Assembly: GCA_035518815.1 (NCBI GenBank)
Contig: DATIXG010000022.1
Span: forward strand, 1 to 43,885
Direction: 5' to 3'
Source: AG25 sp035518815
GTDB lineage: Bacteria; Gemmatimonadota; Gemmatimonadetes; Gemmatimonadales; GWC2-71-9
Length of the DNA stretch: 43,885 nucleotides
In this document: positions 23,578 through 31,628 of the stretch, piece after piece
Layout: every line of letters starts with the position of its first letter
Numbering within the stretch: position 1 is the first letter of the stretch
The notes under the pieces: generated by a model
Seen by the model: only the letters and a program-made list of their open reading frames with translations
Told to the model about the DNA's origin: nothing
Databases searched by the model: none
Position numbers and translations under genes: made by a program

Positions 23578-25038
23578 GTGAGCACCCTCTTCCGCTGGCT
23601 CGACGCGCGGCTCGACCTTCACGGCGCCAAGCGCGCTCTGCTCGATCGCGAAGTCCCCGACCGGCTCACCTGGTGGCACACCCTCGGCAGCGCCACCCTG
23701 ACCGTTTTCGTGGTGCAGGTGATCACGGGGATCGTCCTCGGCACCTACTACGCGCCGTCGCCCGATCATGCATACGACAGCATTCAGTTCGTCGAGCGGC
23801 ACGTGGCGAGCGGCGCGCTGCTGCGCGGCATCCATCATTGGGGCGCGAGCGCCATGGTGGTGCTGCTCGTGGCCCACATGATCCGCGTGTTCACCTACGG
23901 GGCGTACAAGTACCCGCGGGAGGTGAACTGGCTGCTGGGCGTGGGGCTGTTCATCGTGGTGCTGGCGTTCAGCTTCACCGGCTACCTGTTGCCCTGGGAT
24001 CAGAAGGCGTATTGGGCGACCGCGGTGGGGACGAACATCGCGGGGACCGCTCCTGTCGTCGGCCCGTTCCTCGTCGCCGTGCTGCGGAGCGGGGAGCAGC
24101 TGGGCGCGGCGACCCTCACCCGGTTCTACGCGTTTCACGTCCTCTGGCTCCCGCTGTCGCTCGTCGTGCTGGCCCTGTTGCACCTCGTCACCGTCGTGCG
24201 CCAGGGCATCGCGCCCCTGCCCCGCTCGCTCGAGCAGGGCGCGCCGCGACGAACCGACGACCCGGGCTATCCCGCCTACTATCGCGACGCCTACGCGGCG
24301 ACCAAGCGTGGCGGCGTACGGTTCTGGCCGGACATCATCGGCAAGGATGCGATCGTCGCGGTCACGATCGTCGCCCTGCTCGTGCTGCTCGCCGCCACCG
24401 TCGGGGCGCCGCTCGAGCCTCCCGCCGACCCCACCGACACGGCGTACGTGCCGCGCCCGGAGTGGTATTTCCTCCCGCTCTACCAGCTGCTGCGCATGGT
24501 CCCGGGCTCATTCGAAAGCGTGGTCGCGGTCGGTGTGCCGGCCGTGCTCATCGTTGTGCTGATAGCGCTACCGCTCGTGGACAAGCACAGCACGCGGAAT
24601 CTGCTGCGCCGCCCCCTCGCGCTGGCTGGACTGGCGGTCGTGCTCGGAAGCTCCGGATTTCTGATCGGGCTGTCGGCGCGGGGCGCCGCGCCCGCGGCGC
24701 CCAGGGAAGTAGGGCGGCCGCTCTCGTCAGTGGAGCGCGCCGGGCGCGCGCTCTTCCAGTCGCAGCAGTGCGGCGGTTGTCACATGGTGGCAGGGGTGGG
24801 CGGCGCGAACGGCCCTGACCTCACCGAGGTCGGACGACGCCACTCCGCCGGCTGGTTGCACAGCTTCATGGAATCGCCCGGCCGGTTCCACCCCGAGTCA
24901 CGGATGCCCGCGTACGGCCCGCCGGCCCTCACCCACCAGGAGATCGAGGAGCTGGCGCAGTACCTCTCGTCGCTGCGGGGGCACGGCGGCGCCGAGCCGC
25001 AGTTCTACGACACGTTCCCGGCCCCGCGGCCGCCCTGA
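23578..25038 (+). CDS. qcrB: Cytochrome b with fused C-terminal cytochrome c (bc complex)
   Basis: A 486-residue polypeptide that joins cytochrome b6, subunit IV and a monoheme cytochrome c. b-heme ligands are His86, His100, His187 and His202 (X13 and X14, b6f-like spacing). GYLLPWDQKAYW and PEWYFLP (from about 294) are intact, so both quinone sites should work. After the eighth helix, the c domain has CGGCH (398-402) and a likely Met ligand in ESRMPAYGPP. With the Rieske gene 3 bases upstream, this makes a two-polypeptide bc complex. GTG start. The stop is only 3 bases from the end of the convergent gene. Confidence 0.95.
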   Translation: MSTLFRWLDARLDLHGAKRALLDREVPDRLTWWHTLGSATLTVFVVQVITGIVLGTYYAPSPDHAYDSIQFVERHVASGALLRGIHHWGASAMVVLLVAHMIRVFTYGAYKYPREVNWLLGVGLFIVVLAFSFTGYLLPWDQKAYWATAVGTNIAGTAPVVGPFLVAVLRSGEQLGAATLTRFYAFHVLWLPLSLVVLALLHLVTVVRQGIAPLPRSLEQGAPRRTDDPGYPAYYRDAYAATKRGGVRFWPDIIGKDAIVAVTIVALLVLLAATVGAPLEPPADPTDTAYVPRPEWYFLPLYQLLRMVPGSFESVVAVGVPAVLIVVLIALPLVDKHSTRNLLRRPLALAGLAVVLGSSGFLIGLSARGAAPAAPREVGRPLSSVERAGRALFQSQQCGGCHMVAGVGGANGPDLTEVGRRHSAGWLHSFMESPGRFHPESRMPAYGPPALTHQEIEELAQYLSSLRGHGGAEPQFYDTFPAPRPP

Positions 25039-25041
25039 CGG

Positions 25042-25392
25042 CTAGGGCGCGGGCGCGGCGCCGGCGGCCAGCGTCTTCACGAACGCCGCAATCGCCGTCA
25101 CCTGCTCGGCGGACAGCTTGTCGCCGAATCCTTTCATGTTCTTGCCCGAGCCCTTGTGGATCACCGTGGCGATCGAGTCGGCCGGCAACTTGGCCCAGGC
25201 CGGATCCGAGAACGCCTTGAGGTCCGGGTACACCGTGAGCATCCCTTTGGCGGGGACGCCCTTCGCACCGTGACAGGCCGCGCAGTTCTGTTGATACAGC
25301 GCTTTCCCATCCGGACCCTGGGCGGCCGCGCGGGACGTCGCGAGACAGAGCGCGAGACCCACGATCACCAGCTTCACTCTCAGCTGTACCAT
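25042..25392 (-). CDS. Small monoheme cytochrome c, copy 2
   Basis: A 116-residue secreted class I cytochrome c. ATG at 25392 preceded by GGAGGCGAA; the signal peptide ends at AAAQ. One heme site, CAACH, in NCAACHGAKGVPAKGM, and a likely Met ligand in GSGKNMKGFGDKLS, then a C-terminal helix AIAAFVKTL. It is a close paralogue of the product of 25457-25789. Last gene of a minus-strand unit. Soluble carriers like this probably take electrons from the adjacent bc complex to a terminal oxidase outside the window (inference). Confidence 0.93.
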   Translation of the reverse strand: MVQLRVKLVIVGLALCLATSRAAAQGPDGKALYQQNCAACHGAKGVPAKGMLTVYPDLKAFSDPAWAKLPADSIATVIHKGSGKNMKGFGDKLSAEQVTAIAAFVKTLAAGAAPAP

Positions 25393-25456
25393 TTCGCCTC
25401 CGTGTGAGTACGTCAAAGGAATCCCGATCCACGGCACGGCCATTCCCACGCAGTAG

Positions 25457-25789
25457 CTAGGGCGCGAGGCTCTTCACGAACTGCGCCATCGCCGCCACCT
25501 CCTCCGCGGAAAACTTGCTGCCGTACCCCTTCATCTTCCCGAACCCGTTGCGGATCACACCGCTGATCGAATCGGCGGAGACACTCGCCTGGTATGCGGA
25601 GTCCCCGAGTGACTTGAGCCCGGGGTAGACCGACACCATGCCCTTGGATGGCACGCCCTTCGCGCCGTGACAGGGCGAGCAGTTCTGCGAGTACAGGGCC
25701 GACCCATTCGGCCCCTGCGCGGCAGCGCTGGTCGCGCCGAGCCCGAGCAAGCCAAGGCCAGCGAGTACAAGTACCGTGGTCCGTTTCAT
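25457..25789 (-). CDS. Small monoheme cytochrome c, copy 1
   Basis: A 110-residue secreted cytochrome c. ATG at 25789 with GGGAGGGG upstream; the signal peptide ends at SAAAQ. Heme site CSPCH in NCSPCHGAKGVPSKGM; probable Met ligand in GFGKMKGYGSKFS. Colinear with the next gene downstream (25042-25392), including the GAKGVPxKGM and YPxLK segments, so the pair is a tandem duplication. It begins 20 bases after the ArsA-like gene, suggesting a shared transcript with radical SAM and ArsA genes. Confidence 0.93.
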   Translation of the reverse strand: MKRTTVLVLAGLGLLGLGATSAAAQGPNGSALYSQNCSPCHGAKGVPSKGMVSVYPGLKSLGDSAYQASVSADSISGVIRNGFGKMKGYGSKFSAEEVAAMAQFVKSLAP

Positions 25790-25809
25790 GTCCCCTCCCA
25801 CGAGGTCTC

Positions 25810-26703
25810 TCACCGGTGCAGCACCCCGGCGATCTGCCGGAGCGCTGGCACGCCGCGAACCTCGCCAGGTAACAAAGGAATCTCGATCAACGGCGCGTGT
25901 CCATAGCGGTCCCGGAGCTGCTTGAGCTGAATCGCCTGTTGCTCCGCCTTCTTTCTCATGAAGTCCGAGTCGGTCGTCTTCACGACGTTGTTCACGAGCA
26001 AGCGATCCACTCGAAGGTCGTACTTACTGAGCTCGGCGAACACCGCGGGGAGCTGCTGCACCGCGAGCGCCTCGGCGATCGTCACCATCGAGAAGCTGAC
26101 TTCCTCCCGCAGGAACGCCATGCACGCGGCCGCGAGCTCCGCCCACCGCGACAGGACGGTCATCACGGACTCGCGATGCTCGCCCGAGGTTCGCAGGTGG
26201 GAGTACACCCGGGGCGCCATTCGCAGGTGCTCGGCGAGCAACGCCGGCGTTTCGAGCAGCGCCAGCGTCTGCCCGAGGGGAGCCGTGTCCCACACGACGT
26301 GCCGGTACCTGCCGTCGAGCGCGATGCGGCGGATGTGATCCACCATGAATTCCTCGTTCAACCCCGGCAGGACCGACGTGACGAAGGCGACGAACTTCTC
26401 GTACTCGATGTCGACGAACGCCGAGAACACCGCGTAGACCTCCCGACCGAAGCGCTCGTCCCACATCGCCCGGACCTCCTCGAGCCCGAGCTCCGTCACC
26501 GAGAGGTTGGGCATGACCGGACGCTCGCGCTGCCTCCCCTCGAGCTCGAAGATGTGCGACAAGGAGGGGGTGGGGTCGGTCGAGATCGCGAGGGTGTTCT
26601 CGCCCCGCTCGGCGAAGTGGAGGGCGGTTGCAGCCGCGCAGGTCGTCTTGCCCACGCCCCCCTTCCCGAGAAAGACGTGGACCCGGGCCTCACGCGCGCT
26701 CAC
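25810..26703 (-). CDS. ArsA/GET3-family ATPase
   Basis: A 297-residue single-domain P-loop ATPase of the ArsA/GET3/TRC40 group. The deviant Walker A GKGGVGKTT is near residue 13, followed by STDPTPSLSHIFE (switch I) and DTAPLGQTLALLETP. In ArsA the latter signature is DTAPTGHTxRLL; here the His is Gln. No arsenite-binding Cys cluster is evident. GTG start overlapping the radical SAM stop (GTGA). Position just before two secreted cytochromes and behind a radical SAM enzyme suggests a role in assembly or targeting of redox or membrane proteins rather than arsenite export (inference). Confidence 0.85.
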   Translation of the reverse strand: MSAREARVHVFLGKGGVGKTTCAAATALHFAERGENTLAISTDPTPSLSHIFELEGRQRERPVMPNLSVTELGLEEVRAMWDERFGREVYAVFSAFVDIEYEKFVAFVTSVLPGLNEEFMVDHIRRIALDGRYRHVVWDTAPLGQTLALLETPALLAEHLRMAPRVYSHLRTSGEHRESVMTVLSRWAELAAACMAFLREEVSFSMVTIAEALAVQQLPAVFAELSKYDLRVDRLLVNNVVKTTDSDFMRKKAEQQAIQLKQLRDRYGHAPLIEIPLLPGEVRGVPALRQIAGVLHR

Positions 26704-28430
26704 GCCCGGGATCGCCCGCGGCCGAACAGGTCCTGCAGCAGGATGCGCGCGATGCCCCCCAGCCGGAACTGGTTCAGGAACGCGGCGGGAGGGAACAGCT
26801 CGCGCTTGTCGTGCAGCATCGCGCTCGCGAGCGCCGCGATGTCTGCGCGTAGCTGCGGCTCACCCCGTTGCGTAGCCCCGGGGTTCCCGGGGTTTGCCCG
26901 CAGCCGGCGCCGGATATCCCGCGCGGTCGCGATCCGCTCGCCCACCCGTGCACCGGCCTCCGGACTCACGCGGCCGGTGCGCACCTTCGCCGCACTCAGG
27001 CGCTCGGCAGCGTCGTAGGTCGCATCGACCAGCTGTGCCCGTGTCATCCAGCGGGTCTCGTAGCTCAGCATGTGCTCCCAGTCCCGGGTCTCGAGCAGCA
27101 GGCGGTGCTCTTCGAGCGTGTGCGCAAAGCGCCGGTATCCCAGCTCTTCCGCCCGCTCGAATGTGTCGCTTCCCGGATCGAGAAACGGCCCCATCGGCGT
27201 GATGAACGCCGACAGCCGGCGGTCGAAGCGGGTGAACAGATCCGCGACGTAGTCCATCCCGGCCATCACGTTCTCGTACGTCTGACCGGGGAGGCCCACC
27301 ATGAAGAACAGATCGAGCCCTTCGCACCCGTTCGCGAGCAGGGTCCCGATGGCCGCCTCGAGCTCGGCGTTCGAGTAGCGGGCCTTGCCGAGCGTGGCGC
27401 GCACCGATTCGTCATGGCTTTCGGGCGACAGCTCGGCGAACCACCGCGGGACGGACGCCCGCAGCCGCTCGATGAACTCCGCCGGGGGAGGCGCGAAGAA
27501 CTCGAAGCCGACACGGTTCGGCACCGGCGACGCCGCGAGCGCGTCGAGCACCGCGCAGGCGTACTCCATGCCGCCATCGAGGACGTCGCCGACGAGGAAG
27601 ATCGGCGCCCGCGTGAGCGTCGCGAACTGCCGGACCATCGCCGCGATGCCCTCCGGGCGGCGGTAGAACGGGTGCCGGGCGGCCATGAACCGCCGAAAGG
27701 CCGCGTCGGCCGCGCCGCACGTGAGGCAGCCGTGCCCGCAGCCCCGCACCGTGAACACGGCCGTGATCGGATGCCGCCACCAGTGGTGGAACGGCACGTT
27801 GCTCCAGAAGTCGAGGTGCCCGACCACCTGGCGGATCATCATGCCGAGGTCGATGGGGTAGTCGTCCAGTCCCCCCGGCGTGGGGCCGGCCGGGTTCACG
27901 CGCACTGCCCCGCCCTCTTTCCAGGTCAGGCTCGGCACGGTGGCAAAGTCACGCGCCCCGGCGAGCTGCCGGACGAGCGCAAGCAGGAACGGCTCGCATA
28001 CGCTGCCCCGCAGCACGAAATCCACCTCCGGCCGCTGGATCAATTCTTCGTGGTAATAGGTGGACGAGATTCCGCCGAACACCGTCGGGATGTCGGGATG
28101 GATCTCCTTCAAGCGGCGGGCCACCTCGAGGCTGCCGTGCGCGTGCGGCAGCCAGTGGAGGTCGATGCCGAACAGGCGCGGTCGCAGCCGGCGCAGAAAA
28201 CGGTCGACGTCGAAGGTCCGGTCGCGCATCATCAGCAACGCCAGATTCACGATGCGCACACGGAAACCATGGCGGCGCAGGTGCGCGGCCAGCGTGACGA
28301 AGCCCATCGGGTACATCTCGAACACCGGCGACGACGGAATGACGTCCGCGATTGGCCCGTAGAATGCGGGACGCTCGCGGAAGTCATAGATGCTGGGAGG
28401 ATGCAACAGCACGACGTCGTACCGGCTCAC
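26700..28430 (-). CDS. B12-binding domain radical SAM protein
   Basis: A 576-residue enzyme with an N-terminal cobalamin-binding Rossmann domain (about 1-160; VVLLHPPSIYDF, MGFVTLAAHLRRHGFRVRIV, DIPTVFGGISSTYYHEEL) and a radical SAM barrel whose cluster motif is CGHGCLTC (CX3CX2C, near residue 231). It also has VGLPGQTYENV, typical of this superfamily, and an extended C-terminal helical domain. It resembles the family described from Thermoplasma Ta0216; the substrate is unknown to me. GTG start. Coupled to the ArsA-like gene (4-base overlap). Cobalamin radical SAM enzymes often methylate unreactive carbons or rearrange tetrapyrroles, but no target can be read from the sequence. Confidence 0.85.
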   Translation of the reverse strand: MSRYDVVLLHPPSIYDFRERPAFYGPIADVIPSSPVFEMYPMGFVTLAAHLRRHGFRVRIVNLALLMMRDRTFDVDRFLRRLRPRLFGIDLHWLPHAHGSLEVARRLKEIHPDIPTVFGGISSTYYHEELIQRPEVDFVLRGSVCEPFLLALVRQLAGARDFATVPSLTWKEGGAVRVNPAGPTPGGLDDYPIDLGMMIRQVVGHLDFWSNVPFHHWWRHPITAVFTVRGCGHGCLTCGAADAAFRRFMAARHPFYRRPEGIAAMVRQFATLTRAPIFLVGDVLDGGMEYACAVLDALAASPVPNRVGFEFFAPPPAEFIERLRASVPRWFAELSPESHDESVRATLGKARYSNAELEAAIGTLLANGCEGLDLFFMVGLPGQTYENVMAGMDYVADLFTRFDRRLSAFITPMGPFLDPGSDTFERAEELGYRRFAHTLEEHRLLLETRDWEHMLSYETRWMTRAQLVDATYDAAERLSAAKVRTGRVSPEAGARVGERIATARDIRRRLRANPGNPGATQRGEPQLRADIAALASAMLHDKRELFPPAAFLNQFRLGGIARILLQDLFGRGRSRA

Positions 28431-28605
28431 GCGGCCCCCGCTCGGAATCCCGACCCGCCCTTGTCCGGCTCAAAGTGTACGCGGCACACGCGCCCCGGTC
28501 CACGGGGCATGAAGCCGGGTGCTCGAAACCCTCACCCGCGCTTCACCAGCGATTTACCGTGCGATTGCTACGTTACGCACGCAACTCGGGAGGAGGCGAT
28601 ATCAG

Positions 28606-29091
28606 ATGTTAGGGATTACAACGAGAACCCAAAGAGATCCGATGCTGGATCTGCTGTATCGGCTGGAGCGGCGGATGGGCCGAATCTTCAATGAGCCGTT
28701 CGGCTTCGCTGATTGGACGATTCCAGAGGCCACGGTGGCGGCTTGGATGCCGCTGGTGGACATCTTTGAGGAGCCGGAGTTTATCCGCCTGGTGGCCGAG
28801 GTGCCCGGCGTGAAGCCCGAGAACGTGAACATTTCAGTTGCGGGCAACGTGCTGACGATCAAGGGTACTAAGGAGCAGGCGGCTGAAGTGAACGCCGAGA
28901 AGGTCCATCGCTATGAGCGGACCTACGGCGCGTTCGAGCGGGTGTTCACACTGCCCGCCACGGTCGACCCGAATGCGATCAAGGCGACCTATGAGCACGG
29001 CCTGCTGACCGTGCTGCTTCCGAAGGTAGAGACCGCTAAACCCCACCTGATCAAGGTGGAGGTCGCCACGCCTCCGAAGGCGCTCAAGTAA
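28606..29091 (+). CDS. Small heat-shock protein, Hsp20 family
   Basis: A 161-residue small heat-shock chaperone that holds unfolding proteins as an oligomer. The alpha-crystallin domain spans about residues 45-150: WMPLVDIFEEPEFIRLVAEV, VPGVKPENVNIS, NVLTIKGTKE, the YGAFERVFTLP strand and the conserved GLLTVLLPK. The start is the ATG at 28606 behind a strong GGGAGGAGG; the frame is open from 28519 without a better signal. Its own promoter must lie in 28431-28605; no CIRCE element is visible. A good terminator follows. Confidence 0.95.
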   Translation: MLGITTRTQRDPMLDLLYRLERRMGRIFNEPFGFADWTIPEATVAAWMPLVDIFEEPEFIRLVAEVPGVKPENVNISVAGNVLTIKGTKEQAAEVNAEKVHRYERTYGAFERVFTLPATVDPNAIKATYEHGLLTVLLPKVETAKPHLIKVEVATPPKALK

Positions 29092-29113
29092 ACGAGCGAC
29101 GCGGCGACCCATT

Positions 29114-29143
29114 CCCCCCGCAGCGCCAAAGCTCTGCGGGGGG
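29114..29143 (+). terminator. Rho-independent-type terminator after hsp20
   Basis: A perfect 10-base GC-rich stem, CCCCCCGCAG (29114-29123) with CTGCGGGGGG (29134-29143), around a 10-base loop. It is followed by a short ATGCTTTG. It lies 22 bases beyond the stop. Confidence 0.8.
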
Positions 29144-29239
29144 ATGCTTTGTCCGCCACACCAAGCCTCATCCGCGCTTCAAGCCGGCTTCAGCCCCGTG
29201 ATGCGTAATTCCCTCTTGCAGCCAAATCCTGGAGGGACC

Positions 29240-29617
29240 ATGAGTACCAATGACCTCATTGAATCGGCGGTCGAGCACCTGCGCCTGGGCGCGAGCGTGA
29301 AGACCGTCTATGGCGAGCCCATCGTGATCGACGGGAAGACCATCATTCCCGTCGCCAAGGTTGCGTACGGGTTCGGCGGTGGCACGGCGACCCCGGTGGC
29401 CGAGGGGGGCGCGGAGCCAGACGCGAAGAAGCAGGCAAGCGCCGGCGGCGGTGGCGGCATTGCGGCGAAGCCCGTCGGAGTGGTCGAGATCAGCGCCGCC
29501 GAGACGAAGTTCGTCCCGTTCGGTCAGCCGAAGAAGTTCGCGATCACGGCACTGGTCGGATCGGGGCTCGGACTGCTGGCCGGCGTGCTGCTCGGCCGGC
29601 GCGCTTTCAAGAACTGA
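29240..29617 (+). CDS. GerW/YtfJ-family protein
   Basis: A 125-residue protein of the GerW (spore YtfJ) family, shown by the N-terminal domain with VKTVYGEPIVIDGKTIIPVAKVAYGFGGG. A Gly/Ala linker (about 60-80) precedes a VEISAAETKFVPF strand and then a C-terminal hydrophobic segment ending in LLGRRAFKN. GGAGGG precedes the ATG at 29240. In Bacillus GerW is a spore-germination protein; homologues are widespread in non-sporulating bacteria with unknown function. The C-terminal hydrophobic stretch suggests membrane attachment. Confidence 0.85.
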   Translation: MSTNDLIESAVEHLRLGASVKTVYGEPIVIDGKTIIPVAKVAYGFGGGTATPVAEGGAEPDAKKQASAGGGGGIAAKPVGVVEISAAETKFVPFGQPKKFAITALVGSGLGLLAGVLLGRRAFKN

Positions 29618-29626
29618 CGCGCGCGA

Positions 29627-30016
29627 TCACTGACCCTCATCGCCCCCCTCGAGCCAGCGCTCGATCTCGCGGCGCTCCTTTTTCGTGGGCCGGCCCTTAC
29701 CCCGGAACGCGGGAGCGGGCAGGAGCTTGAGGCGGGCGGCGAGGGTTTCTCGTGCGCGTTTGCCTTCCGGATCCTCCTCGTACAACCGGGCCGCCTGCGC
29801 CGCGGGCCCCCGGCGCTCCGATAACTCCTTGACGGTGAGCAACAGCTCGTAGGGCCCCTGCCGCACCCGCAACCGGTCGCCGATCTGCAGCAGCTTGGCG
29901 CGCTTCACCCGCGCCCCGTTCACCTGGACTTTCCCGCCCTCGATCCCCTCCACCGCGAGCGCCCGCGTCTTGAATAACCGGGCCGCCCAGAGCCACTTGT
30001 CGAGCCGTACTTCCAC
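29627..30016 (-). CDS. hslR: S4-domain RNA-binding protein, HslR/Hsp15-like
   Basis: A 129-residue S4 domain protein: RLDKWLWAARLFKTRALA at the N-terminus, GGKVQVNGARVKRAKLLQIGD, then a basic C-terminal tail (RGKGRPTKKERREIERWL). Length and layout match Hsp15, which in E. coli rescues stalled 50S subunits carrying peptidyl-tRNA. GTG start. Transcribed convergently with the GerW-family gene (9 bases apart) and divergently from the efflux operon. Confidence 0.9.
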   Translation of the reverse strand: MEVRLDKWLWAARLFKTRALAVEGIEGGKVQVNGARVKRAKLLQIGDRLRVRQGPYELLLTVKELSERRGPAAQAARLYEEDPEGKRARETLAARLKLLPAPAFRGKGRPTKKERREIERWLEGGDEGQ

Positions 30017-30134
30017 GGGACCCCCATCGCGAGTTACATCTCACACAACATCGCCAAGGTTCATGCGTATCCCTGAGGAACGCCAGGCTGCTATCGACAC
30101 TCCCCCTGACCAACCACCGCTGTCACACGGATTT

Positions 30135-31628
30135 ATGACGACTTCCTGCTCACGTCGCCGTCTCCTGGTCCGCCCCGCTGCGGCAATCGTTCTTGCGACG
30201 GCCACGGGAGTGCTGGGCTGCGGCAATCCGCCCGGGGTCTCGGGCGTCGCTGGCACCGCACCCGCGCCGCACGTCTTCTGGACTCCCCCGTCGGGAGCCA
30301 CGAGCGCCGCGCGGGCGAACCTGCCCGCCACCGTCCCGGCCGACCTCGGGGCCCGAATCCAGGAGCTCCAGCTCATCGACGTCGTCGATATCGCCCTGCG
30401 GAACAATAGCGCCACCGATGCCGCGTGGGCGCAGGCCCGCGCTGCCGCCGCGGCCTACGGCTCGGCGCGCGGGCAGTACTTCCCGAGCCTCTCGCTCGAG
30501 GCCTCGGCGACGACGCTCAAGACGGCGCCGTTCGGCGGACGCGTGGCCGCAGAGCAGCAGTACTACGGGCCGACCTTCACCGCGTCCTGGCTGCTGCTCG
30601 ACTTCGGCGGGCGGTCGGGATCGATCGGGCAGGCGCGCGAGGCCCTCCTCGCCGCCGATTGGACGCACAACGCCGTGATTCAGGATGTGGTCCTCGCCGC
30701 GGAGCAGTCGTACTTCATCTACATCGGAACGAAGGCCCTGCTCGCCGCGCAGCAGACGTCGCTCGACGAGGCGCGGACGAACCTCGAGGCCGCGACGCAG
30801 CGCCACAACGTCGGGCTCGCCACCATCGCGGATGTGCTTCAGGCGCAGACCGCGCTGTCACGCGCCCAGCTCGTGCTCGAATCCACCGAGGGCGCGCTGC
30901 AAACCACGCGTGGGGCGCTGGCGCTCTCGATGGGGCTGCCCGCCAACGTGCCGTACGATATCGCGCCGATGCCGCCCGGCCCCGTGCCGCTGGGCATCCG
31001 CGATTCCGTCGATTCCCTGATCGAGCGCGCGACCCGCGAGCGGCCCGCCCTGCTCGCCGCCCGCGCCACGGCGCGCCAGGCGTCCGCGCGCATCAGCTCC
31101 GCCCGCGGCGCCGCCTTGCCGTCCCTCGTGCTCGGCGGCACCTGGCAGCAGATCGACTTCTTCAACGGCTCCAACACCGGCGGAAACGGCTACCTGGCGA
31201 CGATCGGCCTCCAGATACCGATCTTCAACGGCGGATCGCAGGTCTACGACGTGCGGGCCGCGAAGGCCGCCGCGCGAGCCGCGGCCGACGAGGTGCGCGG
31301 CGTCGAGCAGCAGGTGGTCTACGAGGTGTTCCAGTCGTACTACGCGCTCCGCACCGCGACCCAGCAGGTGCGCACGAGCACCGATCTGCTCGCGAGCGCC
31401 ACGCAGTCCACCGAGGTCGCGCTGGGCCGCTACAAGGCCGGCGCGGGCAGCCTGCTCGATCTGCTCACCGCGCAGGCTGCGCTCGCGGCGGCGCGCGCGC
31501 AGGAGATCCAGTCGCGATTCGGCTGGTTCGTCGCCCTCGCGCAGCTCGCGCACGACACGGGCATTCTCGGGCTCGACGGCGCGAGCCCGCTGCGCGTCCG
31601 CACCGACAGCACGGACACGCCCCGATGA
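30135..31628 (+). CDS. TolC-like outer-membrane efflux lipoprotein (OMF)
   Basis: A 497-residue outer-membrane channel of a tripartite efflux pump. The ATG at 30135 gives a lipoprotein signal with VLGC (Cys29), as in OprM/NodT types; an in-frame ATG at 30063 would add an unlikely leader. It has two OEP repeats rich in Ala/Gln coiled-coil: LIDVVDIALRNNSATDAAWA and the YKAGAGSLLDLLTAQ signature. It overlaps the adaptor gene by 4 bases (ATGA). Substrates cannot be told from the sequence. Confidence 0.93.
   Translation: MTTSCSRRRLLVRPAAAIVLATATGVLGCGNPPGVSGVAGTAPAPHVFWTPPSGATSAARANLPATVPADLGARIQELQLIDVVDIALRNNSATDAAWAQARAAAAAYGSARGQYFPSLSLEASATTLKTAPFGGRVAAEQQYYGPTFTASWLLLDFGGRSGSIGQAREALLAADWTHNAVIQDVVLAAEQSYFIYIGTKALLAAQQTSLDEARTNLEAATQRHNVGLATIADVLQAQTALSRAQLVLESTEGALQTTRGALALSMGLPANVPYDIAPMPPGPVPLGIRDSVDSLIERATRERPALLAARATARQASARISSARGAALPSLVLGGTWQQIDFFNGSNTGGNGYLATIGLQIPIFNGGSQVYDVRAAKAAARAAADEVRGVEQQVVYEVFQSYYALRTATQQVRTSTDLLASATQSTEVALGRYKAGAGSLLDLLTAQAALAAARAQEIQSRFGWFVALAQLAHDTGILGLDGASPLRVRTDSTDTPR

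Noticed and set aside
25897..28694. Long plus-strand frames over the ArsA-like and radical SAM genes
   Set aside because: The minus strand carries Walker A, CX3CX2C and B12-binding motifs. The plus frames are His/Arg-rich with no motif.
29181..29190. Palindrome AAGCCGGCTT upstream of the GerW-family gene
   Set aside because: A 10-base palindrome is expected by chance in a window of this size, and no second copy or promoter spacing supports a role.
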